This document shows, in pieces, positions 1-5,410 of a stretch of 18,168 nt of DNA (its first letter is position 1; the number at the start of each line of letters is the position of its first letter). The position numbers and the translations under genes are program-made. The notes beneath the pieces were generated by a model, which was not told the DNA's origin, did not search any database, and was given only the letters and a program-made list of their open reading frames with translations. Source of the DNA: Savagea sp. (GTDB lineage: Bacteria; Bacillota; Bacilli; Bacillales_A; Planococcaceae); NCBI GenBank assembly GCA_030146155.1, contig JASLCF010000222.1:1-18168 (forward strand), in the 5' to 3' direction.

Positions 1-2
1 AC

Positions 3-161
3 TTAATTTTATCGCATGCTGTACCGCTTATCGACCAAGAGCTTTCCCGATTTTGTGCCATTTATGGCATGGCTGCCTACTTTCGTACTAATACGGAGTT
101 TTATTTAAACTTCAAAAATTATGGCTATTTCCCCATCGCCCAAAGCCCCACCATGTTTTAA
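3..161 (+). CDS. C-terminal end of an unidentified protein (partial, 5' end outside window)
   Basis: An open frame runs from the window edge to a TAA at 159-161, giving 52 residues rich in aromatics (FCAIYGMAAYF, then FYLNFKNYGYFPI). Local base composition is less AT-rich than in the flanking intergenic DNA, which favours coding. I do not recognise the family. It is the only rightward gene on the left side and ends facing the leftward genes. That would suit the last gene of a phage late (tail or lysis) operon, as in lambda, but this is inference. No intrinsic terminator is evident after the stop. Confidence 0.5.
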   Translation, partial: LILSHAVPLIDQELSRFCAIYGMAAYFRTNTEFYLNFKNYGYFPIAQSPTMF

Positions 162-267
162 GTGTTATGACTTAATTGATCCCACTACTCTTCTGGCTGA
201 GTGAACCGACTGAAATCTTTAACCAAGTTACAATCTTTTCAGGTATGAGCGATAACTCATAAATAGA

Positions 268-295
268 ATTATATACGAATGTATTTTATATGCAA
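268..295 (-). promoter_or_regulatory. Leftward promoter with degenerate operator copy in a convergent intergenic gap
   Basis: On the minus strand a -35 TTGCAT (290-295) lies 16 bp from a perfect -10 TATAAT (268-273). An operator-like element at 275-295 matches about 15 of 21 positions of the element seen at the other early promoters. The promoter fires towards position 1, antisense to the 3' end of the partial rightward gene, and no leftward gene is visible there. The rest of the gap 162-309 shows nothing else that I can support. Confidence 0.45.
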
Positions 296-309
296 ATATG
301 TAAGCATTA

Positions 310-483
310 TTATTTTATCTTTTCATATCTATCTAAATAATCACTACCTGAAACACACCCACATTTATCACACTTCCATAATGAACGATGAAAGCTGTTA
401 TAAACAATAGCATCTCCGTAATATTCTTTTATTTTCAAAGAAAAACTATGATCACAAAATAAAATTTTGAAAAAATTTCTCAT
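310..483 (-). CDS. Small Cys-containing phage protein (57 aa), putative zinc-binding
   Basis: A 57-residue protein starting MRNFFKILFCDHSFSLK and carrying a C-terminal WKCDKCGC motif. The Cys-His pair near residues 10-12 together with the CxxC could bind one zinc ion. The start at 483 has a GGGG-containing ribosome site 9 bases upstream; a longer frame reaching 654 overlaps the neighbouring gene and reads as an arginine/leucine-rich shadow, so I rejected it. It is the last leftward gene and follows the 512-685 gene by 28 bases, so the two are probably cotranscribed. Function unknown. No terminator hairpin is obvious downstream. Confidence 0.6.
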   Translation of the reverse strand: MRNFFKILFCDHSFSLKIKEYYGDAIVYNSFHRSLWKCDKCGCVSGSDYLDRYEKIK

Positions 484-511
484 AACTAATGCCCCATTGA
501 TTTTTAATTTT

Positions 512-685
512 TTATAAAGTGCAATCACCGCCAGCACACCCATTATCCTCAACAACCTCATAGTCATTTTCTTTCTTATCAACACTAGCAGTTGAGCCAG
601 ACTTCGCAGCACAAGCAACGCATATCTCTCCATAGAAGAAATTCTTTGATACACTTTCTTTACATGCTGGACATTCTTTTTTCAT
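512..685 (-). CDS. Small Cys-rich phage protein (57 aa), putative zinc-binding
   Basis: The 57-residue product begins MKKECPACKES and contains CPAC (residues 5-8), CVAC further on, and a C-terminal CAGGDC, with an acidic stretch between (KKENDYEVVEDNG). Two CxxC pairs 20-25 residues apart form a classic zinc-ribbon arrangement. The start at 685 is preceded by GAGAGGTG at good spacing, better than an upstream ATG at 715. A TATAAT lies at about 712-717 but has no good -35, so the pair may depend on a weak local promoter or on readthrough of the terminator at 733-756. Function unknown. Confidence 0.7.
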   Translation of the reverse strand: MKKECPACKESVSKNFFYGEICVACAAKSGSTASVDKKENDYEVVEDNGCAGGDCTL

Positions 686-731
686 AAAACACCTCTCAAT
701 CATCAAAAAAAACATTATAAATCACAGGCAA

Positions 732-973
732 TAAAAAAGCCCTCTTTCGAGAGCTTAAGCCGTATACATTTCTATATTTAGGCTGATTATTAGCGGTAAT
801 CATGCGGCGCACACCCGCCGGAGGAGCTTATAGGCTATGGATTAGAACCTATAATTTAACGTCATGCGCTGTATCTGTTTTAACCCACCGGATACAGGGG
901 CTTTATAATGACCAAAGCAAACAACAAAAGCTTTTAAGATTATAAATGGTCTTCGCTATGCCAGTAAGAGCAT
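732..973 (-). ncRNA. Candidate structured non-coding RNA, possibly C4-like antisense RNA
   Basis: About 240 bases without a convincing gene, bounded by a promoter (980-1008) and a strong intrinsic terminator (733-756). On the minus strand several stems can be drawn: CTGTATC with GATACAG, TATAGG with CCTATA, GGCG with CGCC, and GATTA with TAATC, plus an outer GACCA/TGGTC pairing. The segment around GGTGTGCGCCGCATGATTACC is more GC-rich than its surroundings, as expected for a folded RNA. The look recalls phage C4/P4-CI type antisense RNAs, which control division-inhibitor or replication genes; that link rests on memory, not a search. A structured leader or a small-protein gene are alternatives. 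Confidence 0.5.
733..756 (-). terminator. Rho-independent terminator (leftward) ending the ncRNA candidate
   Basis: On the minus strand GCTCTC pairs with GAGGGC around a GAAA tetraloop, flanked by AA/TT pairs and followed by six T. One G-T wobble lies in the stem. It sits between the structured RNA region and the small gene starting at 685. Confidence 0.75.
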
Positions 974-1008
974 GAATATAATCTAGCTCATAAAGGATAA
1001 ATTGTAAA
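972..1008 (-). promoter_or_regulatory. Leftward promoter for the ncRNA candidate with overlapping operator-like element
   Basis: On the minus strand TTTACA (1003-1008), a 17-bp spacer and TAGATT (980-985) form a sigma70-like promoter directly behind the stop codon of the gene at 1011. An element at 972-992 matches about 15 of 21 positions of the early-region operator and covers the -10 box, so the RNA is probably under the same control as the other leftward units. Confidence 0.55.
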
Positions 1009-1010
1009 CC

Positions 1011-1298
1011 CTATAAGGCTAAATCATAGGTTTTCAAAAATATCTCTTCTTTTATAGGGTAAAACTCACCATGAACACCACAAATCACATAATCGCCAAT
1101 AGAGGCTATCATCTCTCCCTCTAACGTGGGAATACGGATACAATCCGCATCACCATCTTTTGACTTGTAAGCAAGATTTAGCACAGAAATACTCTCTTGA
1201 TTTAGGTTAATAAATCTCAAGACATCTCTTTGATTGTTTTCCGTGTATTGGATCGCCTTAATAACAACCGGCTTTTTTCTATATTCTTTTATGCTCAT
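1011..1298 (-). CDS. Conserved hypothetical phage protein (95 aa, YRKKPVVIKAIQ family)
   Basis: The N-terminus YRKKPVVIKAIQYTENN and the C-terminus GDYVICGVHGEFYPIKEEIF are the hallmarks of a small protein family found in very many tailed phages and in gut and soil prophages. No function is established for it that I know of. Length is normal for the family. The ATG at 1298 follows AGGTG at 6-7 bases. Its stop at 1011-1013 lies just upstream of the ncRNA promoter. The nearest upstream leftward gene ends at 1341, leaving a 42-base gap without a hairpin, so cotranscription with the membrane protein and the DUF262 gene is likely. Confidence 0.85.
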   Translation of the reverse strand: MSIKEYRKKPVVIKAIQYTENNQRDVLRFINLNQESISVLNLAYKSKDGDADCIRIPTLEGEMIASIGDYVICGVHGEFYPIKEEIFLKTYDLAL

Positions 1299-1340
1299 GG
1301 CTACACCTAATTTGATTAATTGCCTAATAATTATACCTAA

Positions 1341-1523
1341 CTATCTCATAATTAAAAACATTAAACCAATGATAACGCCAGTAATAGCAACAGATAAGAA
1401 TAAAACCCAGAACCTACATACAGCCCCAAATATAAAATCATGAATAAAACAGATAAAAGGAGCTATTGCCTTAAATAAGTAAATCAATGGGAAGAACAAT
1501 AAAAACAAAATAAAATCAACCAT
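1341..1523 (-). CDS. Small membrane protein (60 aa)
   Basis: Nearly the whole product is hydrophobic: residues about 3-24 (FILFLLFFPLIYLFKAIAPF) and about 38-58 (FWVLFLSVAITGVIIGLMFL) can form two membrane helices linked by a short segment with His, Asp and Arg. The ATG at 1523 is preceded by a G-rich GGTGGTGGG and overlaps the end of the upstream gene by 8 bases, typical of translational coupling. No family is recognised. It could be a holin-like or superinfection-exclusion protein, but it lies in the early accessory region rather than in a lysis cassette and nothing in the sequence decides this. Confidence 0.6.
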   Translation of the reverse strand: MVDFILFLLFFPLIYLFKAIAPFICFIHDFIFGAVCRFWVLFLSVAITGVIIGLMFLIMR

Positions 1524-1743
1524 AACCCACCACCAACGCCACAGGCTTACTCAATCTATCAGGACTAAGACAAAGGGCATCTTCCAAGCATTTAGAAATG
1601 CTTAATCTTTCTTTTTTATCGCAATCACGCGCCAAAAGTAAACCACACCCAAAACCATCAATATACTGCCTGAATTTTTGACTATAAGGGCTTACAAATT
1701 CGCCATAGCTACCAGAAACAAGACTAATATCACTATTCATCAT
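1516..1743 (-). CDS. Hypothetical protein (75 aa)
   Basis: A soluble protein with a Gly-rich start (SLVSGSYGEFVSPYSQKF) and a middle segment GFGCGLLLARDCDKKERLSISKCLEDALCL containing four Cys. The start is uncertain: GTG at 1746, ATG at 1743 and ATG at 1740 follow one another inside the last codons of the DUF262 gene (stop at 1733), and none has a strong ribosome site, so coupling to that gene is likely. It overlaps the membrane protein downstream by 8 bases. Cotranscription with the DUF262 gene suggests shared use, but no family is recognised. Confidence 0.6.
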   Translation of the reverse strand: MMNSDISLVSGSYGEFVSPYSQKFRQYIDGFGCGLLLARDCDKKERLSISKCLEDALCLSPDRLSKPVALVVGYG

Positions 1744-2302
1744 CACGACCCATTAAAAGCCCTTTAACTCTTTCAATCTCTTCATCACTATGCGGCGTAC
1801 CGCCTGAATTAAGATCAAGATATAATTTGAGGCAATCCTCGCGAGTTGGAACAACGAAAACGCTAAAACTAACGTAAAATCTAAGCTTATAATAGCGGTT
1901 AATATTTTCCCAATAAATCCTATCTTGAAAAATACCGAAATCACCATTAACAAATTCACGCAAAGCAGTAAGCCGCTGCAAACCATCAAGACAGTAAATA
2001 TTTCCCATATAGTCATCATGCCAGTTATCGCGCAACCATGAACCAGTAACGAATTTTATATCTTTAGGAGCTATTCCTCTTAAAAGATTTTCCACATAAT
2101 GCCTTTTCTGCTCAATACTCCAAACATGACCCCTCTGAAAATCAGGAATTAAGACCAAATCTTTACCTTGACTCTTAAAATCATCACTCCATCGATCAAG
2201 ATTGTCCTCAATATGAAAAACTGGCACTGTAACAGTATAATCGGCATCTGGAAGCTTGTTGATAATAGCCTCTATCTGTTCAATATTTAATTTAATATCC
2301 AT
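1733..2302 (-). CDS. DUF262 (ParB/GmrSD-N-like) domain protein, 189 aa
   Basis: The protein shows the DUF262 signature in order: IPDFQRGHVWSIEQKRHYVE near residues 52-71, LDGLQRLTALREF near 110-122, and YLDLNSGGTPHSDEEIERV near 161-179. DUF262 is related to the ParB nuclease fold and forms the N-terminal part of the type IV restriction enzyme GmrSD; stand-alone versions occur in phages. The usual DGQQR motif reads DGLQR here, so catalysis may be altered or lost. At 189 residues it is the single domain without the DUF1524 HNH partner. The ATG at 2302 follows AGGATTGGGG. Role in the phage (anti-restriction, exclusion of rivals, or DNA binding) is unknown. Confidence 0.85.
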   Translation of the reverse strand: MDIKLNIEQIEAIINKLPDADYTVTVPVFHIEDNLDRWSDDFKSQGKDLVLIPDFQRGHVWSIEQKRHYVENLLRGIAPKDIKFVTGSWLRDNWHDDYMGNIYCLDGLQRLTALREFVNGDFGIFQDRIYWENINRYYKLRFYVSFSVFVVPTREDCLKLYLDLNSGGTPHSDEEIERVKGLLMGRDDE

Positions 2303-2321
2303 AACCCCAATCCTAACAAAA

Positions 2322-2675
2322 TCAAGAAATATCTATACCTAAAATATCGGCTATTTTGATAGCCTTCTCATAATCAAGCGATTCTATTGTTGAAAATAAA
2401 CTAAGCCTTCTCTTAACGGCTCTTAAAGCCCTCTCTTTTTCCATAAAATCAACAAAAGAATCCCTATTTTTAAAGCATTTTGTGAAATAACCAAAAGTAT
2501 TAGCAGATTCACCAGATGCCATATCCACCTTATGGCTCTCTCCATTATCTCCCAACAAGGTAGCAAATTTACGACCCTTCTTAATAATAGTGCAATCCCC
2601 TCTCTCCCTAGTCGATCTATACGTTCCATCTATTGTCACAAGGAATAATTTAGAACCAATTTTATAATCAATCAT
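2322..2675 (-). CDS. Hypothetical phage protein (117 aa)
   Basis: The N-terminal half looks like a small beta-barrel (MIDYKIGSKLFLVTIDGTYRS, then GRKFATLLGDNGESHKVDM), the C-terminal half is charged and helical (KERALRAVKRRLSLF, then YEKAIKIADILGIDIS). The ATG at 2675 has GAGGTGGG directly upstream; a longer frame to 2723 would run through the terminator hairpin at 2699-2718 and is rejected. It lies 19 bases before the DUF262 gene, so the two probably share a transcript. No clear promoter is visible between the hairpin and this start, so readthrough may feed it. Family not recognised. Confidence 0.7.
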   Translation of the reverse strand: MIDYKIGSKLFLVTIDGTYRSTRERGDCTIIKKGRKFATLLGDNGESHKVDMASGESANTFGYFTKCFKNRDSFVDFMEKERALRAVKRRLSLFSTIESLDYEKAIKIADILGIDIS

Positions 2676-2698
2676 ACCCACCTCAAAAAATAATAAAT

Positions 2699-2718
2699 AG
2701 CCTCCAATTAAGGAGGCT
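2699..2718 (-). terminator. Rho-independent terminator (leftward) after the 2724-3023 gene
   Basis: AGCCTCC (2699-2705) and GGAGGCT (2712-2718) form a 7-bp stem with a 6-base loop. On the minus strand it begins 5 bases after the stop codon and is followed by ATTTATTATTTTTT, a broken T-tract. Confidence 0.7.
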
Positions 2719-2723
2719 TTCAA

Positions 2724-3023
2724 TTAAAATAATTTTGTTTTTAATCCTGTATTTCTTTCAAAGTTTTCAGCCAACTGATTACCAAGCAACCCACTAGATT
2801 TAGAAATCACTTTTACTTTCCTAGCTCTGATATTTAAATATTCAACATCATATAAATCTAACGCCGTTAATGTAACCTTAACATGAGTTACTTTATGATC
2901 ATTTCTTGCAATCTTAAACATTAAAAACTGATCACTATCTGAATAAACCATATCCTTAGCATCAACCATACAAACAAATTTATTACCACCTAAAGAATCA
3001 ATAATTGCATCTACAAAACTCAT
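2724..3023 (-). CDS. Conserved hypothetical phage protein (99 aa)
   Basis: The product has the layout of a small family common in phage early regions: NKFVCMVDAKDMVYSD near residues 14-29, then a beta-rich HVKVTLTALDLYDVEYLNIR followed by ARKVKVISKSSGL and QLAENFERNTGL. No enzymatic motif is visible and I know of no assigned function. It sits alone in a complete cassette: operator-bearing promoter at 3067-3110, ribosome site GAGGTG before the ATG at 3023, and a terminator straight after the stop. Confidence 0.8.
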   Translation of the reverse strand: MSFVDAIIDSLGGNKFVCMVDAKDMVYSDSDQFLMFKIARNDHKVTHVKVTLTALDLYDVEYLNIRARKVKVISKSSGLLGNQLAENFERNTGLKTKLF

Positions 3024-3066
3024 TTAACACCTCATCTATTAATATTGCCTGCTTCCAATGATTACT

Positions 3067-3110
3067 ATATTACTCTATCGGCTCTCATATTGCAACTAAT
3101 TTATATTCAA
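3067..3110 (-). promoter_or_regulatory. Leftward promoter with 21-bp operator-like element
   Basis: On the minus strand -35 TTGCAA (3090-3095), 17-bp spacer, -10 TAATAT (3067-3072). The operator-like element at 3090-3110 consists of a half TTGAATATAA and a half with TTGCAA, the latter serving as the -35 box. It drives the gene starting at 3023. Confidence 0.7.
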
Positions 3111-3120
3111 TTATAGCCAG

Positions 3121-3147
3121 CAAAAGAAAAGCCCCAATCAAGGGGCT
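3121..3147 (-). terminator. Rho-independent terminator (leftward) after the 3153-3428 gene
   Basis: On the minus strand AGCCCC (3142-3147) pairs with GGGGCT (3130-3135) around a 6-base loop and runs into TTTCTTTT. It lies 6 bases after the stop codon, so this gene is a single-gene unit. Confidence 0.8.
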
Positions 3148-3152
3148 GCATC

Positions 3153-3428
3153 TTATTTATAATCCATCATCGGGTATGACTGTCTTATTGCTTCCCCGTT
3201 TCTGAACACCTCAAGAAAACAAATCTCATCTTTTTCTCTTGAAAGCTTAGGAAGCTCATTGGTGATATCGTGCCAGTGGTCATAATCAACATCTTCATCT
3301 TTTAACTCTTCAAACCCTTCCTTTTTATTAATGCTGAAATAAAGACCGTTACTATAAATTTTACCCTCTAAAACTCTTGTTTCTTCTTCTGTTTTATTGT
3401 TTGAGTATGTTGCTTTGAATGTATACAT
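3153..3428 (-). CDS. Hypothetical protein (91 aa), single-gene cassette
   Basis: A charged soluble protein, MYTFKATYSNNKTEEETRV at the N-terminus and an acidic middle EGFEELKDEDVDYDHWHD. The pattern of short beta strands (FKATYS, KIYSNGLYFSI, ICFLEVFRNGEAI) suggests a compact beta fold. No family is recognised. The ATG at 3428 follows AAGGAAG. The promoter (3464-3506) carries the shared operator, and the stop is followed by a strong terminator, so the gene stands as an independent cassette under the common regulator. Confidence 0.75.
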   Translation of the reverse strand: MYTFKATYSNNKTEEETRVLEGKIYSNGLYFSINKKEGFEELKDEDVDYDHWHDITNELPKLSREKDEICFLEVFRNGEAIRQSYPMMDYK

Positions 3429-3463
3429 TTTTTCTTCCTTATGTTTATTGTTTCAATAAGGAT

Positions 3464-3506
3464 ATTATACCTAATCCTTCATGCTTTGCAACTAATTTAT
3501 ATTCAA
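3464..3506 (-). promoter_or_regulatory. Leftward promoter with 21-bp operator-like element
   Basis: On the minus strand -35 TTGCAA (3486-3491), 16-bp spacer and a consensus -10 TATAAT (3464-3469). The operator copy at 3486-3506 is identical over all 21 bases to the one at 3090-3110 and again supplies the -35 box. Confidence 0.8.
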
Positions 3507-3522
3507 TATAGAGGCGGAAATA

Positions 3523-4308
3523 TTAAGATATATCAACCTCCTTATATGTAAGCTTCCCCTTTCTTCCTTTTTTGATCTCCGAATCAATAAATCCCTTCGC
3601 ATCTTCCTCTTTAAAGAAAATATTTATGATGCCTCCTGTTTCTGGCTCTAATACTCCATAAGCTATATTTTTCTCACTTCTTTTCGTTAAATCATTAAGA
3701 CTGATTCTTATAGCCTCTTCTCTTGAAGTAGCCCCAGAAAAACTGATTTTATTTTTATTATCTTTTGCAATAGATTCTAATAAATCAAACCAGCCATGCT
3801 CATCAGCAAAATTATCAAATCCCTCTAAATCACCATTTAAATGCCAACCAGAAATACCCATATTTTTTCCGTAAAGAGTTTCATAGATATCAACCAAAAT
3901 ATCAAGGCATTCATCACCAATATTTTTACTTGGAACACTTCCAGCGCCAACAACCTCAAGATAACAACTGCACTCATTCAAAGGCATTGGAGCAACACCC
4001 TCAAAACATGCCACCCAATCACCATAAATATTGAATACATAGCCCTCAACAGGATTTATTAAGCTTTTATCAATAACCTTATCATGGGCAAAAATTGGAG
4101 TGCCGTTTTCATCTTTAAAACCAGTATTAAACTGTAATGACAATTTACCGCCAAGCTCTTCAAAATTCCCATTATTCTCACGATCAATTAAAACGCGCCC
4201 ATCACTACCTAAAAAAATAGAGCTATCAATAATATTTCCGCAATCATAGCTTTCAACTCGAAATTTTCCACTTCTAAAAAGACGATCTCTTTTTTCATTA
4301 CTAATCAT
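3523..4308 (-). CDS. YopX-like domain protein with C-terminal extension (261 aa)
   Basis: Residues roughly 60-145 resemble the phage YopX fold: TGFKDENGTPIFAHDKVID, then YVFNIYGDWVACFEG and a closing CSCYLEVVG, which mirror the usual GLKDKNGKEIYEGD and LEVIGN ends. The rest (about 145-261) is acidic and not recognised, with a C-terminal lysine-rich KKGRKGKLTYKEVDIS. YopX proteins are common in phage early regions and have no firm function. The start at 4308 has CGGAGGG at ideal spacing; an upstream ATG at 4371 would lie inside the operator and is rejected. The promoter with operator lies at 4343-4386. No terminator is seen after the stop. Confidence 0.7.
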   Translation of the reverse strand: MISNEKRDRLFRSGKFRVESYDCGNIIDSSIFLGSDGRVLIDRENNGNFEELGGKLSLQFNTGFKDENGTPIFAHDKVIDKSLINPVEGYVFNIYGDWVACFEGVAPMPLNECSCYLEVVGAGSVPSKNIGDECLDILVDIYETLYGKNMGISGWHLNGDLEGFDNFADEHGWFDLLESIAKDNKNKISFSGATSREEAIRISLNDLTKRSEKNIAYGVLEPETGGIINIFFKEEDAKGFIDSEIKKGRKGKLTYKEVDIS

Positions 4309-4342
4309 AAACCCTCCGAATAATTTAAAAACCAGTACAAAG

Positions 4343-4386
4343 ATATTCTCATATACCATATATAAACGCAACTAAATTACATTCGA
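4343..4386 (-). promoter_or_regulatory. Leftward promoter (weak -10) with operator-like element
   Basis: On the minus strand TTGCGT (4366-4371) with a poor -10 GAATAT (4343-4348) 17 bp away. The operator copy at 4366-4386 differs from the consensus at a few positions. A further TTGCAA at 4389-4394 on the same strand may add a half site. Confidence 0.5.
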
Positions 4387-4402
4387 TAATTGCAACAAGC
4401 AA

Positions 4403-4424
4403 AGAAAAACCCACTCAAGTGGGT
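4403..4424 (-). terminator. Rho-independent terminator (leftward) ending the 4501-5318 unit
   Basis: On the minus strand ACCCAC (4419-4424) pairs with GTGGGT (4409-4414) over a TTGA loop and is followed by TTTTCTTT. The upstream segment CCCACTCA (4431-4438) can pair with the same right arm, and a separate imperfect stem with CGTTTT/AAAACG lies at 4445-4472, so the 3' untranslated part may fold in alternative ways. Confidence 0.75.
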
Positions 4425-4500
4425 TAATCCTGAGTGGGCTTCTCGGTCGTTTTCGATGAGGTAAAACGAACCATAATATTAATCAAAGCTACCCAATAAG

Positions 4501-4719
4501 TCAATCAGCTATCTTATCCAAATCAACTCCGTAAATATCTTTTACATAGCCTTTAATAGCGATATCAAAACCGATAATGCCATTCCAACAAAGAACATCT
4601 CTAAAAGCAGATGATTTACTACAAGCCTTAATCTCATCATCATTACTTACATCGTATCTATTAAGACCATGCCGCAACCTTAATATCTGCATTATATTTT
4701 CAGGAAAATCATTAACCAT
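4501..4719 (-). CDS. Conserved hypothetical phage protein (72 aa)
   Basis: Helical small protein: NIMQILRLRHGLNRYDVSNDDEI followed by AFRDVLCWNGIIGFDIAIKGYVKDIYGVDL. This pattern (short helical N-part, then a WNGIIGY-type motif and an IKDIYGVDL tail) recurs among small phage proteins of unknown function. Start at 4719 follows GAGGTGA. It is the third and last gene of a unit beginning at 5318 and is followed by a 3' region with several hairpins and a terminator. Confidence 0.75.
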   Translation of the reverse strand: MVNDFPENIMQILRLRHGLNRYDVSNDDEIKACSKSSAFRDVLCWNGIIGFDIAIKGYVKDIYGVDLDKIAD

Positions 4720-4738
4720 CGAATCACCTCATCAAAAA

Positions 4739-4966
4739 TTAAGCCCGATTATCTTTTGTCTTGATAATTATTAACTTATTCCCAATCGTTCTAGCTTGAA
4801 ACTCGAACGGCTGACCGTCATAAGTCAAATGACGGTGCAATTGTTTATAAGCCCCTTTTGGGGTATCCGTTGTTTCGTTTTCAAACTCTAATGAACCGCC
4901 TACCGGCAAATCATAAAGGCTTTGCACCAGTTTATTACTTTTATTGTATTGTCTTAACTCGCTCAT
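4739..4966 (-). CDS. Hypothetical protein (75 aa)
   Basis: A short basic/acidic mixed protein. The middle (YDLPVGGSLEFENETT) and the end (PFEFQARTIGNKLIIIKTKD) read as beta strands of a small domain. The start at 4966 is preceded by AAGGGAAG. It lies 13 bases after the stop of the gene at 4980 and 19 bases before the next start, clearly one operon. No family recognised. Confidence 0.7.
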   Translation of the reverse strand: MSELRQYNKSNKLVQSLYDLPVGGSLEFENETTDTPKGAYKQLHRHLTYDGQPFEFQARTIGNKLIIIKTKDNRA

Positions 4967-4979
4967 AATTTATCTTCCC

Positions 4980-5318
4980 TTATAAAAACACTAAATCATC
5001 AAAATGGATCGCTGAACCTCTCAAAGCAAAAACATATAGCGGCGATCTTCCATTTTGCATAGGCGGTATTTCAAGCATAACCCTTCCCCACTTCATACAT
5101 AAAACACCCTCTTTAATCCCACTTAATGGAACACCAACCCTTACAGAAACACCACTTTTAAGAAGTGATACAAGTTGATCCTCATTCTCTACACCGATTA
5201 AAGCCTCACCACGAGAAACGATACCGGCTCTTGATGCCTCATCAAAAGATTTTTTATCTTTGCTGTAACTTCTAGTTATAGCCTTGTAACCGCTATCCTT
5301 AAAACCATCTAAATTCAT
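4980..5318 (-). CDS. Hypothetical protein (112 aa)
   Basis: First gene of a three-gene leftward unit. The N-terminal part is charged (YSKDKKSFDEASRAG), the middle (ENEDQLVSLLKSGVSVRVGVPL) could be an alpha-beta element, and the C-terminal half is beta-rich and hydrophobic (VLCMKWGRVMLEIPP, then LYVFALRGSAIHFDDLVFL). No motif is recognised. The ATG at 5318 has AAGGATTAGT upstream. The promoter at 5355-5397 carries the common operator. Confidence 0.7.
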   Translation of the reverse strand: MNLDGFKDSGYKAITRSYSKDKKSFDEASRAGIVSRGEALIGVENEDQLVSLLKSGVSVRVGVPLSGIKEGVLCMKWGRVMLEIPPMQNGRSPLYVFALRGSAIHFDDLVFL

Positions 5319-5335
5319 ACTAATCCTTAAAACAT

Positions 5336-5364
5336 AAAAAAACGCTATACCGTAAATATAGCGT
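5336..5364 (-). terminator. Rho-independent terminator (leftward) of the main early operon, overlapping the next promoter
   Basis: On the minus strand ACGCTATA (5357-5364) pairs with TATAGCGT (5342-5349) and is followed by a run of seven T. It ends transcription from the 5411-11118 operon. Its left arm contains the -10 box of the following promoter, so transcripts from that promoter start inside the hairpin and escape it. Confidence 0.75.
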
Positions 5365-5397
5365 ATTTCTAATATTTTGCAACTAAATTATATCCGA
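5355..5397 (-). promoter_or_regulatory. Leftward promoter with operator-like element, interlocked with terminator
   Basis: On the minus strand -35 TTGCAA (5377-5382), 16-bp spacer, -10 TATATT (5355-5360). The operator copy spans 5377-5397. A further half site TTGTAACTAA is found just upstream (to about 5407), making a wider inverted repeat of TTGYAACTAA-type halves. Confidence 0.7.
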
Positions 5398-5410
5398 CTT
5401 AGTTACAAGT

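Noticed and set aside
484..654. N-terminal extension of the 310-483 gene to position 654
   Set aside because: It lies in another frame of the well supported Cys-rich gene 512-685 and has Arg/Leu-rich shadow composition.
696..803. A 35-codon leftward frame starting MITANNQPKY through the terminator at 733-756
   Set aside because: It would have to read across a strong terminator hairpin and has only a poor ribosome site.
836..860. tRNA-like T-arm (GGTTCTAATCC on the minus strand)
   Set aside because: The arm stem does not pair fully and no acceptor, D or anticodon arms can be placed around it.
802..945. A 47-codon rightward frame (starts MRRTPAGGAYRLW) in the structured region
   Set aside because: No ribosome site, and the region has a leftward promoter and terminator with stem-forming sequence; it may echo coding ancestors of C4/Icd-type loci but I cannot support expression.
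1234..1443. Rightward frame crossing the starts of leftward genes
   Set aside because: Overlaps two better supported genes on the other strand and lacks a ribosome site.
3090..5397. Operator repeats taken as a CRISPR array
   Set aside because: Spacing is irregular (hundreds of bases), genes lie between copies, and each copy sits at a promoter.
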